A stretch of 64,000 nt of DNA from Bacteroidota bacterium (GCA_025963725.1 JAOQAE010000006.1:372001-436000), one strand, 5' to 3'; positions 8,310 to 17,255 are shown, counted from the first letter of the stretch. A program made the numbers and translations. Notes: generated by a model from the sequence alone, not told the origin.

Positions 8310-9881
8310 ATGAACATATTTATCCGCATACCGCTGCTTATCTCATTTTTCGCCTTTGCAGGAATAGCACCGGCACAGGACACATCCCTTGTGAAACCCC
8401 GTGATATTCATTACACATCCGATTTCGAGAAAAAATATTTTGAAAGTTTCCTTAACACAGGAAAGGCGGACATTATACCTTTAGCCATATCCCTGAGTGA
8501 GCTGAGCACTGATTTCGAATACAAAAAAACAGAAGAGGCGATCAATGCCCTTATTGCTGAAAGTGATAAAAAGATCCTGAATGAAAAGGATGTATCCAAA
8601 AAGGTTAAGTTTCTTTTTGGAAAGGTCCACAGCTCTCTTTTCAAACGATACGACATTACGGCGCATTTCGAGAAGATCTTCAGCGCCGGCATCTACAATT
8701 GTGTAACTGCCTCCATGCTTTATGCCTTCTTGTTCGAGCATTATTCCATTCCGTACAAGATCATGGAAAAGCCCAGGCACGTGTACCTCATTGCCGATCC
8801 CAACGATAAAAAGATAGTAGTGGAATCTACCGACCCTACCTCCGGCTATTTTCTGCCGAATGATAAGTTCAAAAAAGAATACGTGGATTACCTTGTAAAG
8901 AATAAGCTGGTCGCGAAAACTGACCTGGAATTATTTGGCTATGACGCGCTCTTTGAAAAAACCTACTATGCCGATGAGAAAATAAACCTGAAGCAGCTGG
9001 TGGGATTGCAGTATTACAATTCGGCGGTTGAATTCCTTAATGCAAAGGAGTACACTAAAACCCTTTACCAGGCCCAGAAGGCGTATGTGCTTTATCCCTG
9101 CGACAGGAATAGGTTCCTGCTTACCGGCTGCTATCCCCTGATCCTGCAGGACAAGGACTTTTCTGATCTCCGCGATGTGGACCTTCTCATCGCGTACTAC
9201 AAAACAAATCCTGACGACAAATCGATATTTTATGAAGCGTTCTATGATATGACTGAAAAGTTTCTCGTGAACGAGAACAAGCATGAGCATTATGATAAAA
9301 TATTCAATAAGCTTACAACAGAGATCCGCGACTCGGTTTTCCTCGACAAGGTCTACCTGACCTATTACAGCGAATATGCAAGGATAGAATACATGAACGG
9401 CGAATATAAAAAAGCCTTTGACCACTTGCTGCTTGCCTATTCACGGAATCCCGACAATGCGAAGGTAAAGGCGATGTTTGCAACACTCGTGGTTGACCAG
9501 ATGAGGTCGAGCAACGATTATAAAAAGATAATCACCGACCTGGATGGATATGTGCTTAAATATCCTTTTCTGAAGGGGAATGTTTACCTGGAGCAAACGT
9601 ATGGAAACCTATTCCTGCTGCTTGCCAATAATTATTTCGCAGCCAACAACGAAAAGCAGGGCTTGTATTATCTCAAATTATTTGAACAAAAAGCGGAAAC
9701 AAAGGATATGCAGTTCAACGATGTGATCATAGGAACGGCTTATTCCGAAGCCTGGGCTTATTATGTGAGGATGCAGAAGCGGCAGTATGCAAAGCAGTTT
9801 ATTAATAAAGGCTTAAAATATGCGCCTTACAATGGTGACCTGCAGCGCAAGAAAAAGATCGCGGATGAGGACACAAATTAA
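8310..9881 (+). CDS. Secreted transglutaminase-like protein with TPR-type tail
   Basis: 523 residues; signal peptide to about residue 22 (MNIFIRIPLLISFFAFAGIA). Residues 90-180 show a transglutaminase/papain-like core: Cys131 in GIYNCVTASMLYAFLF, His157 in KPRHVYLI and Asp175 in ESTDPTSG, the order and spacing of a Cys-His-Asp triad. Residues from about 220 on are helical and TPR-like. The same Cys-His-Asp order is seen in the AT-rich gene at 54256. Likely periplasmic; it could be a peptidase, a cross-linking enzyme or an inactive binding domain. It ends 1 base from the convergent phosphatase gene. Confidence 0.75.
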   Translation: MNIFIRIPLLISFFAFAGIAPAQDTSLVKPRDIHYTSDFEKKYFESFLNTGKADIIPLAISLSELSTDFEYKKTEEAINALIAESDKKILNEKDVSKKVKFLFGKVHSSLFKRYDITAHFEKIFSAGIYNCVTASMLYAFLFEHYSIPYKIMEKPRHVYLIADPNDKKIVVESTDPTSGYFLPNDKFKKEYVDYLVKNKLVAKTDLELFGYDALFEKTYYADEKINLKQLVGLQYYNSAVEFLNAKEYTKTLYQAQKAYVLYPCDRNRFLLTGCYPLILQDKDFSDLRDVDLLIAYYKTNPDDKSIFYEAFYDMTEKFLVNENKHEHYDKIFNKLTTEIRDSVFLDKVYLTYYSEYARIEYMNGEYKKAFDHLLLAYSRNPDNAKVKAMFATLVVDQMRSSNDYKKIITDLDGYVLKYPFLKGNVYLEQTYGNLFLLLANNYFAANNEKQGLYYLKLFEQKAETKDMQFNDVIIGTAYSEAWAYYVRMQKRQYAKQFINKGLKYAPYNGDLQRKKKIADEDTN

Positions 9882-9882
9882 A

Positions 9883-11835
9883 TTACAGCCTCACACCGAG
9901 AATGCACACATCATCCACCTGCTCAATATTTGTTTTCCAGTTCATGAAGATCGTTTCCAGCTTCTCCTTCTGCACATTGGCAGGCAGTCCGGCATTCTGA
10001 AGAAGCAGCTCTTTGACAGGACGGGATTTGAATTTCTTTCCCTTATCCCCGCCAAACTGATCCGCATAGCCATCCGTGAACAGAAAGAACTGATCTCCTT
10101 TATTGAGCTTCAGGGTATGCGTTGTAAAAGGCTGAGGGTTTACAGAGCTGCCGATCGGCTGCTTGTTGGCAGTGATTTCTTTGAATTCGCCTCCTTCAAT
10201 ATACCATAAAGGATTGTTGGCCCCGGCCCATTTGATCTCAGCGCTTTTAACATTTACCGATGCAAGTGAAATATCCATCCCGTCCTTCACATCCTTATCA
10301 CTTTTGGCGAACGTTTCAAGCACCAGCTCACGCGCTTTATCCAGGATCTTTCCCGGATCGGTAATTCCGAATTCGAGCACTGCGCGGTTCAATGCATTGC
10401 TGCATACCACGCTCACCATCGCCCCCGGAACACCATGGCCGGTACAATCGGCCACAGCAATAAGCACCACCTCACCAACCTTCTCCATCCAGTAAAAATC
10501 GCCCGCAACAATATCCTTCGGCTTGTATAAAATAAAGCTCTCCGGGAAAAGCTCCTTCATGGCATTTTCAGGAGGCAGGATGGCTTCCTGCAGGCGTTTT
10601 GCATAAGTGATGGAGTCGAGGATCTCCTTCTGCTTTTCCTCCACAAGGTCTTTCTGCTGCTCGATGATGTATTTCTGCTTCCGCGTGAGCTGCAGGCGCT
10701 TCACCACAAATACGGCGAACAGCAATACCAGCAGCAGGCCGATGCCCACAGCTACGCTGATCACCTTTTGCTTATTCTCCTTTTCCGCAGCCACAGCCAG
10801 CTCCTTCTCGTGCTCCTTTTCATCCAGCGCCTTCTGCTTTTCAAAGTTATAGGAGATCTCCTGCTTCATCATTTCCTTTTGGCTTTCCTCATTCTTAATG
10901 CTGTCCCTCATGGAAATGTACGATTCATACATCTCCAGCGCATCCTTGTAGCGGCCGGTCTTTTTGTAGCTTTCGTACAGCGATTTGCTGGCTTCCCTCA
11001 CCGAAGCGGCAACACCTGCTTCCTGCGAGATCCTTAATGCGAGCCTGTTGTACGCGATCGATTTCTCATTATCCCCTTTTCTGTCGTACACCTGGCCGAG
11101 GTTATTATACACCTCCATGAGGCCCTGCTGGTCGCCGATCTTTTCATAATAAGGAATGCTCCTGTTATTCAGGTCCAGCGCTTTTGCATCGTCGCCCATC
11201 TCATAATAGGCGACGGCCATCGAATGCAGCGCCACTCCTGTTCCGGCATCATCCTGTATCTCCTCGCTCAAAGCAAGGCTGCGCTCATGGTATGCGATCG
11301 ATCTTTCAAATTCTTTCAGGCTGCGGTGCACATTTCCCAGGTTCACATACGATAAGGCGATCGCTCTTTTGTTTCCCGATTTCTCGATGATCTTCAAAGC
11401 GCGTTCGTAATACTCTTTTGCCTTCTCGTAGTCCTCCTGCCCGTCATAGATCACCCCGATATTGTTCAGCGCGGCAGACGTACCCTTCTGGTCGCCCATA
11501 TCCTCGGTTATCTTAAGGCTTCGCGTAAAATATTCAATGGCATGCACATCATCCCCTCTCATGGAGCAGGAGGCGCCCTGTATGTTCAATGCCGAAACCT
11601 GGAAGATCCGCGAATTGCTTTTTATCGCCAGCTTATACAGGTCGTTCGCATAATAATAAGCGCTGTCGGGCTTCGAATACAGGTAGCCCTGAATACAGAT
11701 ACGCTGCATCGCTTTCATACGTACTGTATCGGCAATGGATGGATCTTTCCACACCTTCCAGAGACTGTCGATTTTAACCTGCGCGGTAATTCCGGCGGAA
11801 ATAAACAGCAATAGTATCAGCAGCTTGTTTTTCAT
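9883..11835 (-). CDS. TPR sensor with SpoIIE-type PP2C phosphatase domain
   Basis: 650 residues. Signal peptide (1-18), then about seven TPR units in the periplasm (30-310; DYEKAKEYYERALKI, EFERSIAYHERSLAL), a membrane helix at about 358-378 (VISVAVGIGLLLVLLFAVFVV), a coiled coil, and a cytoplasmic SpoIIE Ser/Thr phosphatase (about 430-650) with the metal-binding VAGDFYW, VADCTGHGVPGAMVS and DVCILGVRL. Presumably it dephosphorylates an anti-anti-sigma-like partner in response to an envelope signal; no partner is encoded nearby. The phosphatase domain is closely similar to that of the gene at 44724. Confidence 0.88.
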   Translation of the reverse strand: MKNKLLILLLFISAGITAQVKIDSLWKVWKDPSIADTVRMKAMQRICIQGYLYSKPDSAYYYANDLYKLAIKSNSRIFQVSALNIQGASCSMRGDDVHAIEYFTRSLKITEDMGDQKGTSAALNNIGVIYDGQEDYEKAKEYYERALKIIEKSGNKRAIALSYVNLGNVHRSLKEFERSIAYHERSLALSEEIQDDAGTGVALHSMAVAYYEMGDDAKALDLNNRSIPYYEKIGDQQGLMEVYNNLGQVYDRKGDNEKSIAYNRLALRISQEAGVAASVREASKSLYESYKKTGRYKDALEMYESYISMRDSIKNEESQKEMMKQEISYNFEKQKALDEKEHEKELAVAAEKENKQKVISVAVGIGLLLVLLFAVFVVKRLQLTRKQKYIIEQQKDLVEEKQKEILDSITYAKRLQEAILPPENAMKELFPESFILYKPKDIVAGDFYWMEKVGEVVLIAVADCTGHGVPGAMVSVVCSNALNRAVLEFGITDPGKILDKARELVLETFAKSDKDVKDGMDISLASVNVKSAEIKWAGANNPLWYIEGGEFKEITANKQPIGSSVNPQPFTTHTLKLNKGDQFFLFTDGYADQFGGDKGKKFKSRPVKELLLQNAGLPANVQKEKLETIFMNWKTNIEQVDDVCILGVRL

Positions 11836-11870
11836 TTTTTATATCGATGTTCTTTTCAATAATTTCATAT

Positions 11871-11878
11871 CAAATATA
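11871..11878 (-). promoter_or_regulatory. -7 element upstream of the TPR-phosphatase gene
   Basis: On the minus strand the bases read TATATTTG, matching TAnnTTTG, 36 bases before the ATG. No good -33 element is visible. Confidence 0.35.
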
Positions 11879-11919
11879 ATCGAATTAGGAGTAAGAAGGC
11901 GGGAGCCATTAAAATGTTA

Positions 11920-12378
11920 TCAGATCCAGTCGAAAAGATATTCTTCTTTGTGATCCACTTCAAACTTCCGGAGCAACTCCACATACTCTTCCCTGAATGT
12001 TCTTTTACGATGGTGCTCAGCCTGGTTAAGAATGTATTTAACAACAGCATCAATGTGAGAGTGGCTGTAGGAAAAAGCTCCGAAACCATGCTGCCATTCA
12101 AATTTTCCTTTTACCCATTTTTTATTGTTGATGAATTTGGAGGAGGCGGATTTAATATCTCTTACCAAATCGGAAAGAAGGACAGAAGGCGGAAGTCCTA
12201 CAAAAATATGGGTGTGATCGGGCATACAGTATATTGCCAGCATCTTGGTCCCTCGTTTTTCTGTTATCCCATAAATAAATTTCTGTAGTTCTATTCTGTT
12301 CGCTTCTATGATAAGGTTTTGACGCAATTTAACAGCAAATACAATTTGGATATAAATCTGTGAATACGTGTTTGGCAT
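11920..12378 (-). CDS. REP-associated tyrosine transposase (IS200/Y1 family)
   Basis: 152 residues, complete. Y1 HUH-type single-strand nuclease/transposase: the His pair lies in CMPDHTHIFVGL (about 50-61) and the candidate nucleophile Tyr in VVKYILNQAEHH (about 114-125), preceded by WQHGFGAFSYSHS. There is no TnpB partner and no IS200 end structure directly around it. Instead a field of short palindromes starts 9 bases upstream of the start codon. That arrangement is the hallmark of RAYT proteins, which process REP palindromes. It is frame-intact, so possibly active. Confidence 0.88.
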   Translation of the reverse strand: MPNTYSQIYIQIVFAVKLRQNLIIEANRIELQKFIYGITEKRGTKMLAIYCMPDHTHIFVGLPPSVLLSDLVRDIKSASSKFINNKKWVKGKFEWQHGFGAFSYSHSHIDAVVKYILNQAEHHRKRTFREEYVELLRKFEVDHKEEYLFDWI

Positions 12379-12380
12379 AA

Positions 12381-12930
12381 TAGGCCGCTCCTACGGAGCT
12401 TGATTGGGTTTATGTATCATTTTCAACAAACAGGGCGCTCCTATGGAGCTGTATTAACTGCAATTAAATAGATTACGTGTTCTATTACAGGCCACTCCTA
12501 CGGAGCTTGATTTAGCTTAATCATTTTTTTCAACAAACAGGACGCTCCTACGGAGCTCTATTATATCTGCGCATGGCACACAGGACATTATCATCACATT
12601 TTCACGCTTTTGGCTCCGTAGGAGTCACCTGTTTATAACACTAATGTCTCTCGCCTCATTTCAAGCTCCATAGGAGCGGCCTGTTTATATTCATATGAAG
12701 TTTGATTTGCTTTAAGTCATTTCAACAGCTCACTGCAACAAAGCTTGATTGAATTTTTGTATCTTCTCAATAAACAGGATGCTTCTATGGAGCTCTATTA
12801 TATTATCTCTGCACATGGCACACAGGGACATTATCATCACATTTCCACACTTGGCTCCGTAGGAGTCACCTGTTTATAACACCTACACCGCCACCGTTTT
12901 TTCAAGCTCCGTAGGAGCGGCCTGTTTATA
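12381..12930. repeat. REP-like palindrome field next to the RAYT gene
   Basis: Ten copies of a 13-base imperfect or perfect palindrome of the type GCTCC-TAC-GGAGC at 12387, 12437, 12494, 12544, 12613, 12665, 12781, 12854 and 12906, plus a decayed copy near 12727. The first four and the one at 12781 run forward and are mostly preceded by AAACAGG; the copies at 12613, 12665, 12854 and 12906 run in reverse and are followed by CCTGTTTATA. A block of about 190 bases (12503-12692) is repeated with changes at 12741-12932. The field fills the whole gap between the transposase and the next gene; no gene is seen in it. Confidence 0.88.
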
Positions 12931-12939
12931 CTCTGCCCT

Positions 12940-13821
12940 TCACATCTTCTCCAACGTCAGCGACAGCATGATCTCATTCCTGAACTGGAACTTATACGGC
13001 GGATAAGGCATATACCTGATCCTGCTATCGACAATAAGGTCGAGGCATTTGAAGATCTTAACAATTACGCGGTTTCGAAAATCAATATCAAATTTGTCGC
13101 GGTTAATGGCGTTTGCAAAAGCACGCGAATAATTTTCCCAGCGCACGCGCTTGCCTATATTTTTACGAATATATGTCTGGATTCCCAAGCCATATTCCGA
13201 TGTGATAAGTGTTCTTTTATAAACAAGATCATTTTCATCAACGCTTTCCTGTGGCTCCAGGATCGGCATTGTGGAAGTACGGAAGGTCACAAATGTAAGA
13301 TTGGCCCTGCATGTTTTCCAGAAGTGTATTGTTGTTCCATATCCTATGTCAATATTCATAGGGTTTCCAAAGCCGCTGCTCCAGCGTTTAGCATAATAAC
13401 CGCTGTCGTTATAATACATTTCGTAAGTGGATAAGAACTGAGAGCTGAAATAAAAGCTGAATATATTCTCGAATGTCTTGTTTGTATTTTTTATAACATC
13501 AGCGCTCAGGTCCATATAATCGCTGTTCTTATACCATGTACTGTCTACAAATTTCATATAACCCAGCTCACCGTTAAAGCGAAGATGTGTTTCCCAGCTA
13601 TTGCCAACAGTATCATAATTAACGTTTGACCTTAACAGGAAAGAATAATTGTTGAAGCCACTGTACTTCCAATTCTTATAATGGATGTAGGAGGCGGAGA
13701 AGTTGTTGCTAAAGGTGATTGTTGGGGGAAACTTAAATATTGGCTCTTTTTCTCTTCCGAAAGCAAAAATGGATAGTTGGGAAAAGACTAACAGAGCAAT
13801 CTTTTGTCTAATCTTCATCAA
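12940..13821 (-). CDS. Outer-membrane beta-barrel protein, DUF3078-like
   Basis: 293 residues with a signal peptide (MMKIRQKIALLVFSQLSIFA). The mature part is a series of amphipathic strands with alternating aromatic residues (NYSFLLRSNVNY, THLRFNGELGYMKF, FENIFSFYFSSQFL), and the last residue pattern (MLSLTLEKM) is compatible with a barrel end. This resembles the DUF3078 outer-membrane proteins of Bacteroidota. Its 3' end abuts the REP field; it overlaps the preceding lipoprotein gene by 4 bases (ATGA). Confidence 0.7.
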   Translation of the reverse strand: MMKIRQKIALLVFSQLSIFAFGREKEPIFKFPPTITFSNNFSASYIHYKNWKYSGFNNYSFLLRSNVNYDTVGNSWETHLRFNGELGYMKFVDSTWYKNSDYMDLSADVIKNTNKTFENIFSFYFSSQFLSTYEMYYNDSGYYAKRWSSGFGNPMNIDIGYGTTIHFWKTCRANLTFVTFRTSTMPILEPQESVDENDLVYKRTLITSEYGLGIQTYIRKNIGKRVRWENYSRAFANAINRDKFDIDFRNRVIVKIFKCLDLIVDSRIRYMPYPPYKFQFRNEIMLSLTLEKM

Positions 13822-14438
13822 GAGGTCGTTTTTACCTTAAATCTTGGCAAAGAACTCTCTTTTATACCCCAAGACTTCAGATAATCCATATTAACAAAAA
13901 TGTACTTTGCTCTACAACTAAGGGAATCTGCTTTGATTATTTTATTCCATGGAATTATATGAGTTTTATTAATCCCATCTGCAAATTTTGCATAGTTTAT
14001 TAACACTACATAATCATAGTTCGCGGGGGCAAACGATTTTAAAGATTGATTAGGGTCGACAAAACATGAAAATAACGAATCAAACTCAAATACTTTTTTT
14101 GTTTTTATACCATTACCATTAACTTGACATAATGATTTTAAAACATTATCCACCGAAGCATTGCACGTACTAGTATCGTTCTTATATGGAATATACCTTT
14201 TTGACCCACTAAAAATTATAATTTCAGGTGAGCCGGCAAACATCCTGTTAATTTTAAAGAAGGCAGCCGAATCCTTTGCAAACACAATAGATGTCGAATC
14301 TATTGTTAAAGTTTTTGAATATTCATTAATGGAATGAAAAGTTTCCATTTTTGGGTTCTTTATACCGCCTAGTTTTTTAAGAAAAAAACTGCAAGATGAA
14401 AACAGTATACATAAAATCAGAGGTAAAATATTTTTCAT
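13818..14438 (-). CDS. AT-rich lipoprotein of unknown function
   Basis: 206 residues. Lipobox in MKNILPLILCILFSSCSFF (Cys16). No domain recognised; scattered Cys residues (STCNASV, KSLCQVN, FSCFVD, SLSCRAKY) may form disulfides in the periplasm. The base composition is clearly more AT-rich than the metabolic genes around it. Paired by a 4-base overlap with the barrel protein downstream, suggesting the two act together at the outer membrane. Confidence 0.65.
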   Translation of the reverse strand: MKNILPLILCILFSSCSFFLKKLGGIKNPKMETFHSINEYSKTLTIDSTSIVFAKDSAAFFKINRMFAGSPEIIIFSGSKRYIPYKNDTSTCNASVDNVLKSLCQVNGNGIKTKKVFEFDSLFSCFVDPNQSLKSFAPANYDYVVLINYAKFADGINKTHIIPWNKIIKADSLSCRAKYIFVNMDYLKSWGIKESSLPRFKVKTTS

Positions 14439-14453
14439 GAGGTTAGAAATTAA

Positions 14454-14487
14454 CTACCAGCAAAAGCTCTTCAGTTTTTGCTGGTAG
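14454..14487 (-). terminator. Hairpin terminator between AT-rich secreted genes
   Basis: Perfect 12-bp stem, CTACCAGCAAAA (14454-14465) with TTTTGCTGGTAG (14476-14487), loop of 10. On the minus strand it follows the stop of the 14495-14899 gene by 8 bases; only a weak TTAATTT follows, so it may also act as an mRNA-stabilising hairpin. Confidence 0.65.
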
Positions 14488-14494
14488 TATGTTA

Positions 14495-14899
14495 TTAATT
14501 TAAAGAAATATTAATTTGAAAACCGGTCTGTGTTTTAATTAGTTTATACGTTCCGGCCTTGATTGTTATCGTACTTTTTGCTCCCAATGCCTTTTGAATA
14601 TTAACAGGAACAACAAAGTCTTCTTCAAAAACCACAGTATTGCCTTTAAAGAATTCTTCTTTACCAATAATAGCGTCTTTCGTTAAATCTATTTTTAAAG
14701 AATTTGCATTCTCAATCAATTGAACAGTTGCATTGGAGGCTGCCTTAAAATCAACATTAATGCCCCAATCACAAAACCCAAACTTGGAACAGTCCAAACT
14801 TTTCCTGCCTATTTCACAATGAAACGTCACCACCGGCCCTGCCACTGCTTTCACTGTCATTACCACTAAAACTACTGCTGCTATAATTAACTTTTTCAT
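14495..14899 (-). CDS. Small secreted protein of unknown function
   Basis: 134 residues with a signal peptide (MKKLIIAAVVLVVMTVKAVA). The mature part is beta-rich with two cysteines (HCEIGRKSLDCSKFGFCDWG) near its start and ends in QINISLN. No family recognised. AT-rich like its downstream neighbours, and bounded by its own hairpin terminator. Confidence 0.6.
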   Translation of the reverse strand: MKKLIIAAVVLVVMTVKAVAGPVVTFHCEIGRKSLDCSKFGFCDWGINVDFKAASNATVQLIENANSLKIDLTKDAIIGKEEFFKGNTVVFEEDFVVPVNIQKALGAKSTITIKAGTYKLIKTQTGFQINISLN

Positions 14900-15579
14900 A
14901 AATTTTTATAAAGGGTTTAATTGTTTTTTAATTGATTTATTAATAATTTCAACCCTTGAAACAAGAGCCTCAAGGTTTTTGCTTTCAACGGCTCTTCTGA
15001 AGAGTGTTGATGATTGATAGTTTAATTACTGTTTATTATTACCTCCTTCCTTTTTTTAGTAAGTTTCCTAGGCCTACTTTAAACGACATGAAGAGTCGTT
15101 TTTTTATTTTACAACTTCGATTCATCCGGTTTTTCTTCCAGCTAATCGGCTGCAAATATAAATTCATCCTTTTTAAAAAAGCAAGAGCTGCTCTCACACA
15201 AAAAACATCAAAACTAAGGTGTCGCTCATCATAAATACACTTGCCTATTAACTAATGCATTGAAAATAAAACAAGTAGATTTTCCACTTATTCCTCCAAC
15301 ATAATTACACCTGTATTTATCGACAAAAATATTAACATGTAAGATTCTATTCAAAATTGTGATCTTTTGTAATGGCCCGCAATACACGTCTTTAACGAGG
15401 TTAATTCCTTTGATTGGTTATAAATAAAAGAACACTCAAAGCCTTGTATTAAATCAATATACAAATGCTGCCCTGTACTGCACTAAAATTCAGTACATAT
15501 TATTAACCTTTTTTGATGTAAGATTTTTCGCAAAATTGTAATTTCTATTTTCTGTATTTTTACCTGAAATACAATTGAC
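14900..15579. other. 680-base AT-rich intergenic region
   Basis: No convincing gene: the frame at 15004-15234 is a low-complexity, Phe-rich run with no plausible start and it overruns a terminator. Contents seen: a 7-bp stem AAGAGCC/GGCTCTT (14963-14969 / 14990-14996), a terminator at 15081, and two short inverted repeats, TTGTAT/ATACAA (15444-15464) and TGTACTG/CAGTACA (15474-15497), that could be regulator sites upstream of the VF530 gene. Confidence 0.5.
15081..15105 (+). terminator. Rho-independent terminator without an obvious upstream gene
   Basis: AAACGAC (15081-15087) pairs with GTCGTTT (15095-15101), loop of 7, followed by Ts. It points to the plus strand, where no coding gene precedes it; it could end a small RNA or mark decayed DNA. 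Confidence 0.6.
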
Positions 15580-15798
15580 ATGTCTCAACCCAACAATCCA
15601 CTCCACGGCAAAACCCTTCAATCCATCCTTGAAGAGCTGCTGGAGCATTACCGCTGGGAAGGATTGGCTTATCACATTCCCATTAACTGCTTTATGAAGG
15701 ATCCCAGCATAAAGTCGAGCCTCACCTTTTTAAGGAAAACACCCTGGGCGCGCACTAAGGTGGAGGAGCTGTACATAAAATTGCAGGAAAACAATTAA
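15580..15798 (+). CDS. VF530 family DNA-binding protein
   Basis: 72 residues. [20 protein letters not shown] then [30 protein letters not shown] and VEELY match the small alpha-helical VF530 (DUF2132) family, whose fold resembles SAP-like double-stranded DNA-binding proteins. Cytoplasmic. Apparently monocistronic; a secreted Ala/Lys-rich protein follows 51 bases later. Confidence 0.9.
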   Translation: MSQPNNPLHGKTLQSILEELLEHYRWEGLAYHIPINCFMKDPSIKSSLTFLRKTPWARTKVEELYIKLQENN

Positions 15799-15849
15799 GG
15801 CATACTAAACCGGGCGCTGCCTGCGTTAATAAAAGCAAATCCACATCCT

Positions 15850-16350
15850 ATGAAAGCCACTGCCCTCGCCCTGCTCTTTTTACCCTTAGCTTCGCTGGCG
15901 CAAACAGTACCTGCAAAGCCCTCCACCACTGAGTGTCCCGACTTTAAGAACAAGCCGCAGGTAAGCAAAGCAGCCTATTTTGAATCGCTGAGGCATAAGC
16001 CGGTTAAAACCGCGCAAACGGCATCCGCGGCAAAAAAGGAGGATCCGGAAGTGAAAGCTCCGGAAGCAAAGGCAAGCCAGCCAAAGCCTCAAAAGGCTTA
16101 TGTGCCGTCCTTTAGCTCCGGCTCCGATAAGATCCTCGAAGAAAAGAAAGCTCCCGCTGCCAAAACGGAAACGGCTGAAAAGCCCGCTGCAGAAAAGCCT
16201 GTAGTGAAGGAAAAAGAAAAGGAAATGCTTGCCGAAACAGCTGCGAAGCCGAAGGCTGAAAAGAAAGCTGCAAAGAAAAAGGCAGGTAATACCAATTCAG
16301 GAAAAGTACGCGCTACCAGGAAGAACCCGTCGAAATGTCCGGCTTTCTAA
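15850..16350 (+). CDS. Secreted Lys/Ala/Glu-rich low-complexity protein
   Basis: 166 residues: signal peptide (MKATALALLFLPLASLAQ), a short conserved-looking segment with one Cys (STTECPDFKNKPQVSKAAYF), a long flexible tract of KAEKPAAEK-type repeats (about 55-145), and a basic tail RATRKNPSKCPAF with the second Cys. The two cysteines bracket the flexible tract and might pair. No function recognised; it may bind DNA or cell-wall polymers by charge. It ends 4 bases from the convergent truA. Confidence 0.65.
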   Translation: MKATALALLFLPLASLAQTVPAKPSTTECPDFKNKPQVSKAAYFESLRHKPVKTAQTASAAKKEDPEVKAPEAKASQPKPQKAYVPSFSSGSDKILEEKKAPAAKTETAEKPAAEKPVVKEKEKEMLAETAAKPKAEKKAAKKKAGNTNSGKVRATRKNPSKCPAF

Positions 16351-16354
16351 AGCC

Positions 16355-17161
16355 CTACACCGGCAGCCACTCCACCGATTTATTTGCCAGCATGCTGTTG
16401 AATTTTGTTCTTGGCGCAACATCAAGAAAGGGGTAGCTCACCTTTGAAAGGTACAGGCCCTGCGGATGCGCCGGCAATAAATACATTGGGGATTCCTGTG
16501 TTCTCAGGCTGTGCTCAAATTCCTCAACCGTGCTCTCACCCTTTCCTATATCCAGGAGCTTACCCATCAGCATCCTGATCATGCATTTTAAAAAGCGGTT
16601 GGCGCTGATCTGGAAGCGAAAGCGGTCGCCGCCGGCATCGCGGAACAGCTGCGCCTGACTCACTATGCATTTGGTATGGTTATGCTTGTCGGGCGATTTG
16701 CAGAACGCCCTGTAATCATCATACTTCGGAAGCAAGGCCACTGCGGCTTTCATGCTTTCAAAATCGAGGTTTTCAAGAAGGTACATCGAGCTCATCTCCG
16801 CAAGGAAAGGGTCCTTGTAGGTGTGGATAAAATAATCGTAGGTGCGCTGCGAAACGCTGTAGCGTGCATGCTGATCGTTCTCCGTCGGGATGATCTCAAA
16901 AACGGCGATGTCCTGGGGCAGCACTTTGTTAAGGCGGAACACGAGGTCATAATCCCATTGCTGCAGCGTATCGATGTGAAAGAAATACTGGCTGGCGCTT
17001 ACACGTGCATCGGTGCGGCCGCAGCCATAAATGGTGGTCGGCTCCTTCAGCACCCTTGCAAGGGCATCCTCGATCACCTCCTGAACGCTGGATACTCCAT
17101 CCTGGCGCTGCCATCCCCGGTAACGGTAACCATGATATGCGATATGAAAAAAGTACCTCAA
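16355..17161 (-). CDS. truA: tRNA pseudouridine(38-40) synthase
   Basis: 268 residues, normal TruA length. Isomerises uridines at positions 38-40 of the anticodon stem-loop. The catalytic Asp lies in GCGRTDARVSA (about 47-57), where most homologues have GAGRTDxGVHA. Other family marks: RYFFHIAYHGYRYRGWQ at the start, RTYDYFIH, and FLKCMIRMLMG near residue 190. Divergent from the riboswitch-controlled unit on the plus strand. Confidence 0.96.
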   Translation of the reverse strand: MRYFFHIAYHGYRYRGWQRQDGVSSVQEVIEDALARVLKEPTTIYGCGRTDARVSASQYFFHIDTLQQWDYDLVFRLNKVLPQDIAVFEIIPTENDQHARYSVSQRTYDYFIHTYKDPFLAEMSSMYLLENLDFESMKAAVALLPKYDDYRAFCKSPDKHNHTKCIVSQAQLFRDAGGDRFRFQISANRFLKCMIRMLMGKLLDIGKGESTVEEFEHSLRTQESPMYLLPAHPQGLYLSKVSYPFLDVAPRTKFNSMLANKSVEWLPV

Positions 17162-17209
17162 GCCCTGTGTTTTTGTTCCTGCAAAGGTAGGGATTAATCT
17201 CCTGATTAA

Positions 17210-17241
17210 TTTGCGGGGAATTGAATAGTTAAGTATCTTTG
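17210..17241 (+). promoter_or_regulatory. Bacteroidota-type promoter of the riboswitch unit
   Basis: TTTG at 17210-17213 and TATCTTTG at 17234-17241, 20 bases apart, match the Bacteroidota consensus closely. Transcription should start about 8 bases before the riboswitch. Confidence 0.75.
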
Positions 17242-17255
17242 AAGCAGTTCTTTAT

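Noticed and set aside
12381-12930. CRISPR array or a fragment of 16S rRNA
   Set aside because: The repeats are short palindromes with irregular spacing and both orientations, so not CRISPR. CTCCTACGGAG resembles the conserved 16S 338 region, but the GGGAGGCAGC that follows in 16S is absent.
15004-15234. Small Phe-rich gene
   Set aside because: The frame crosses a clear terminator at 15081, has no plausible start context and shows no structure.
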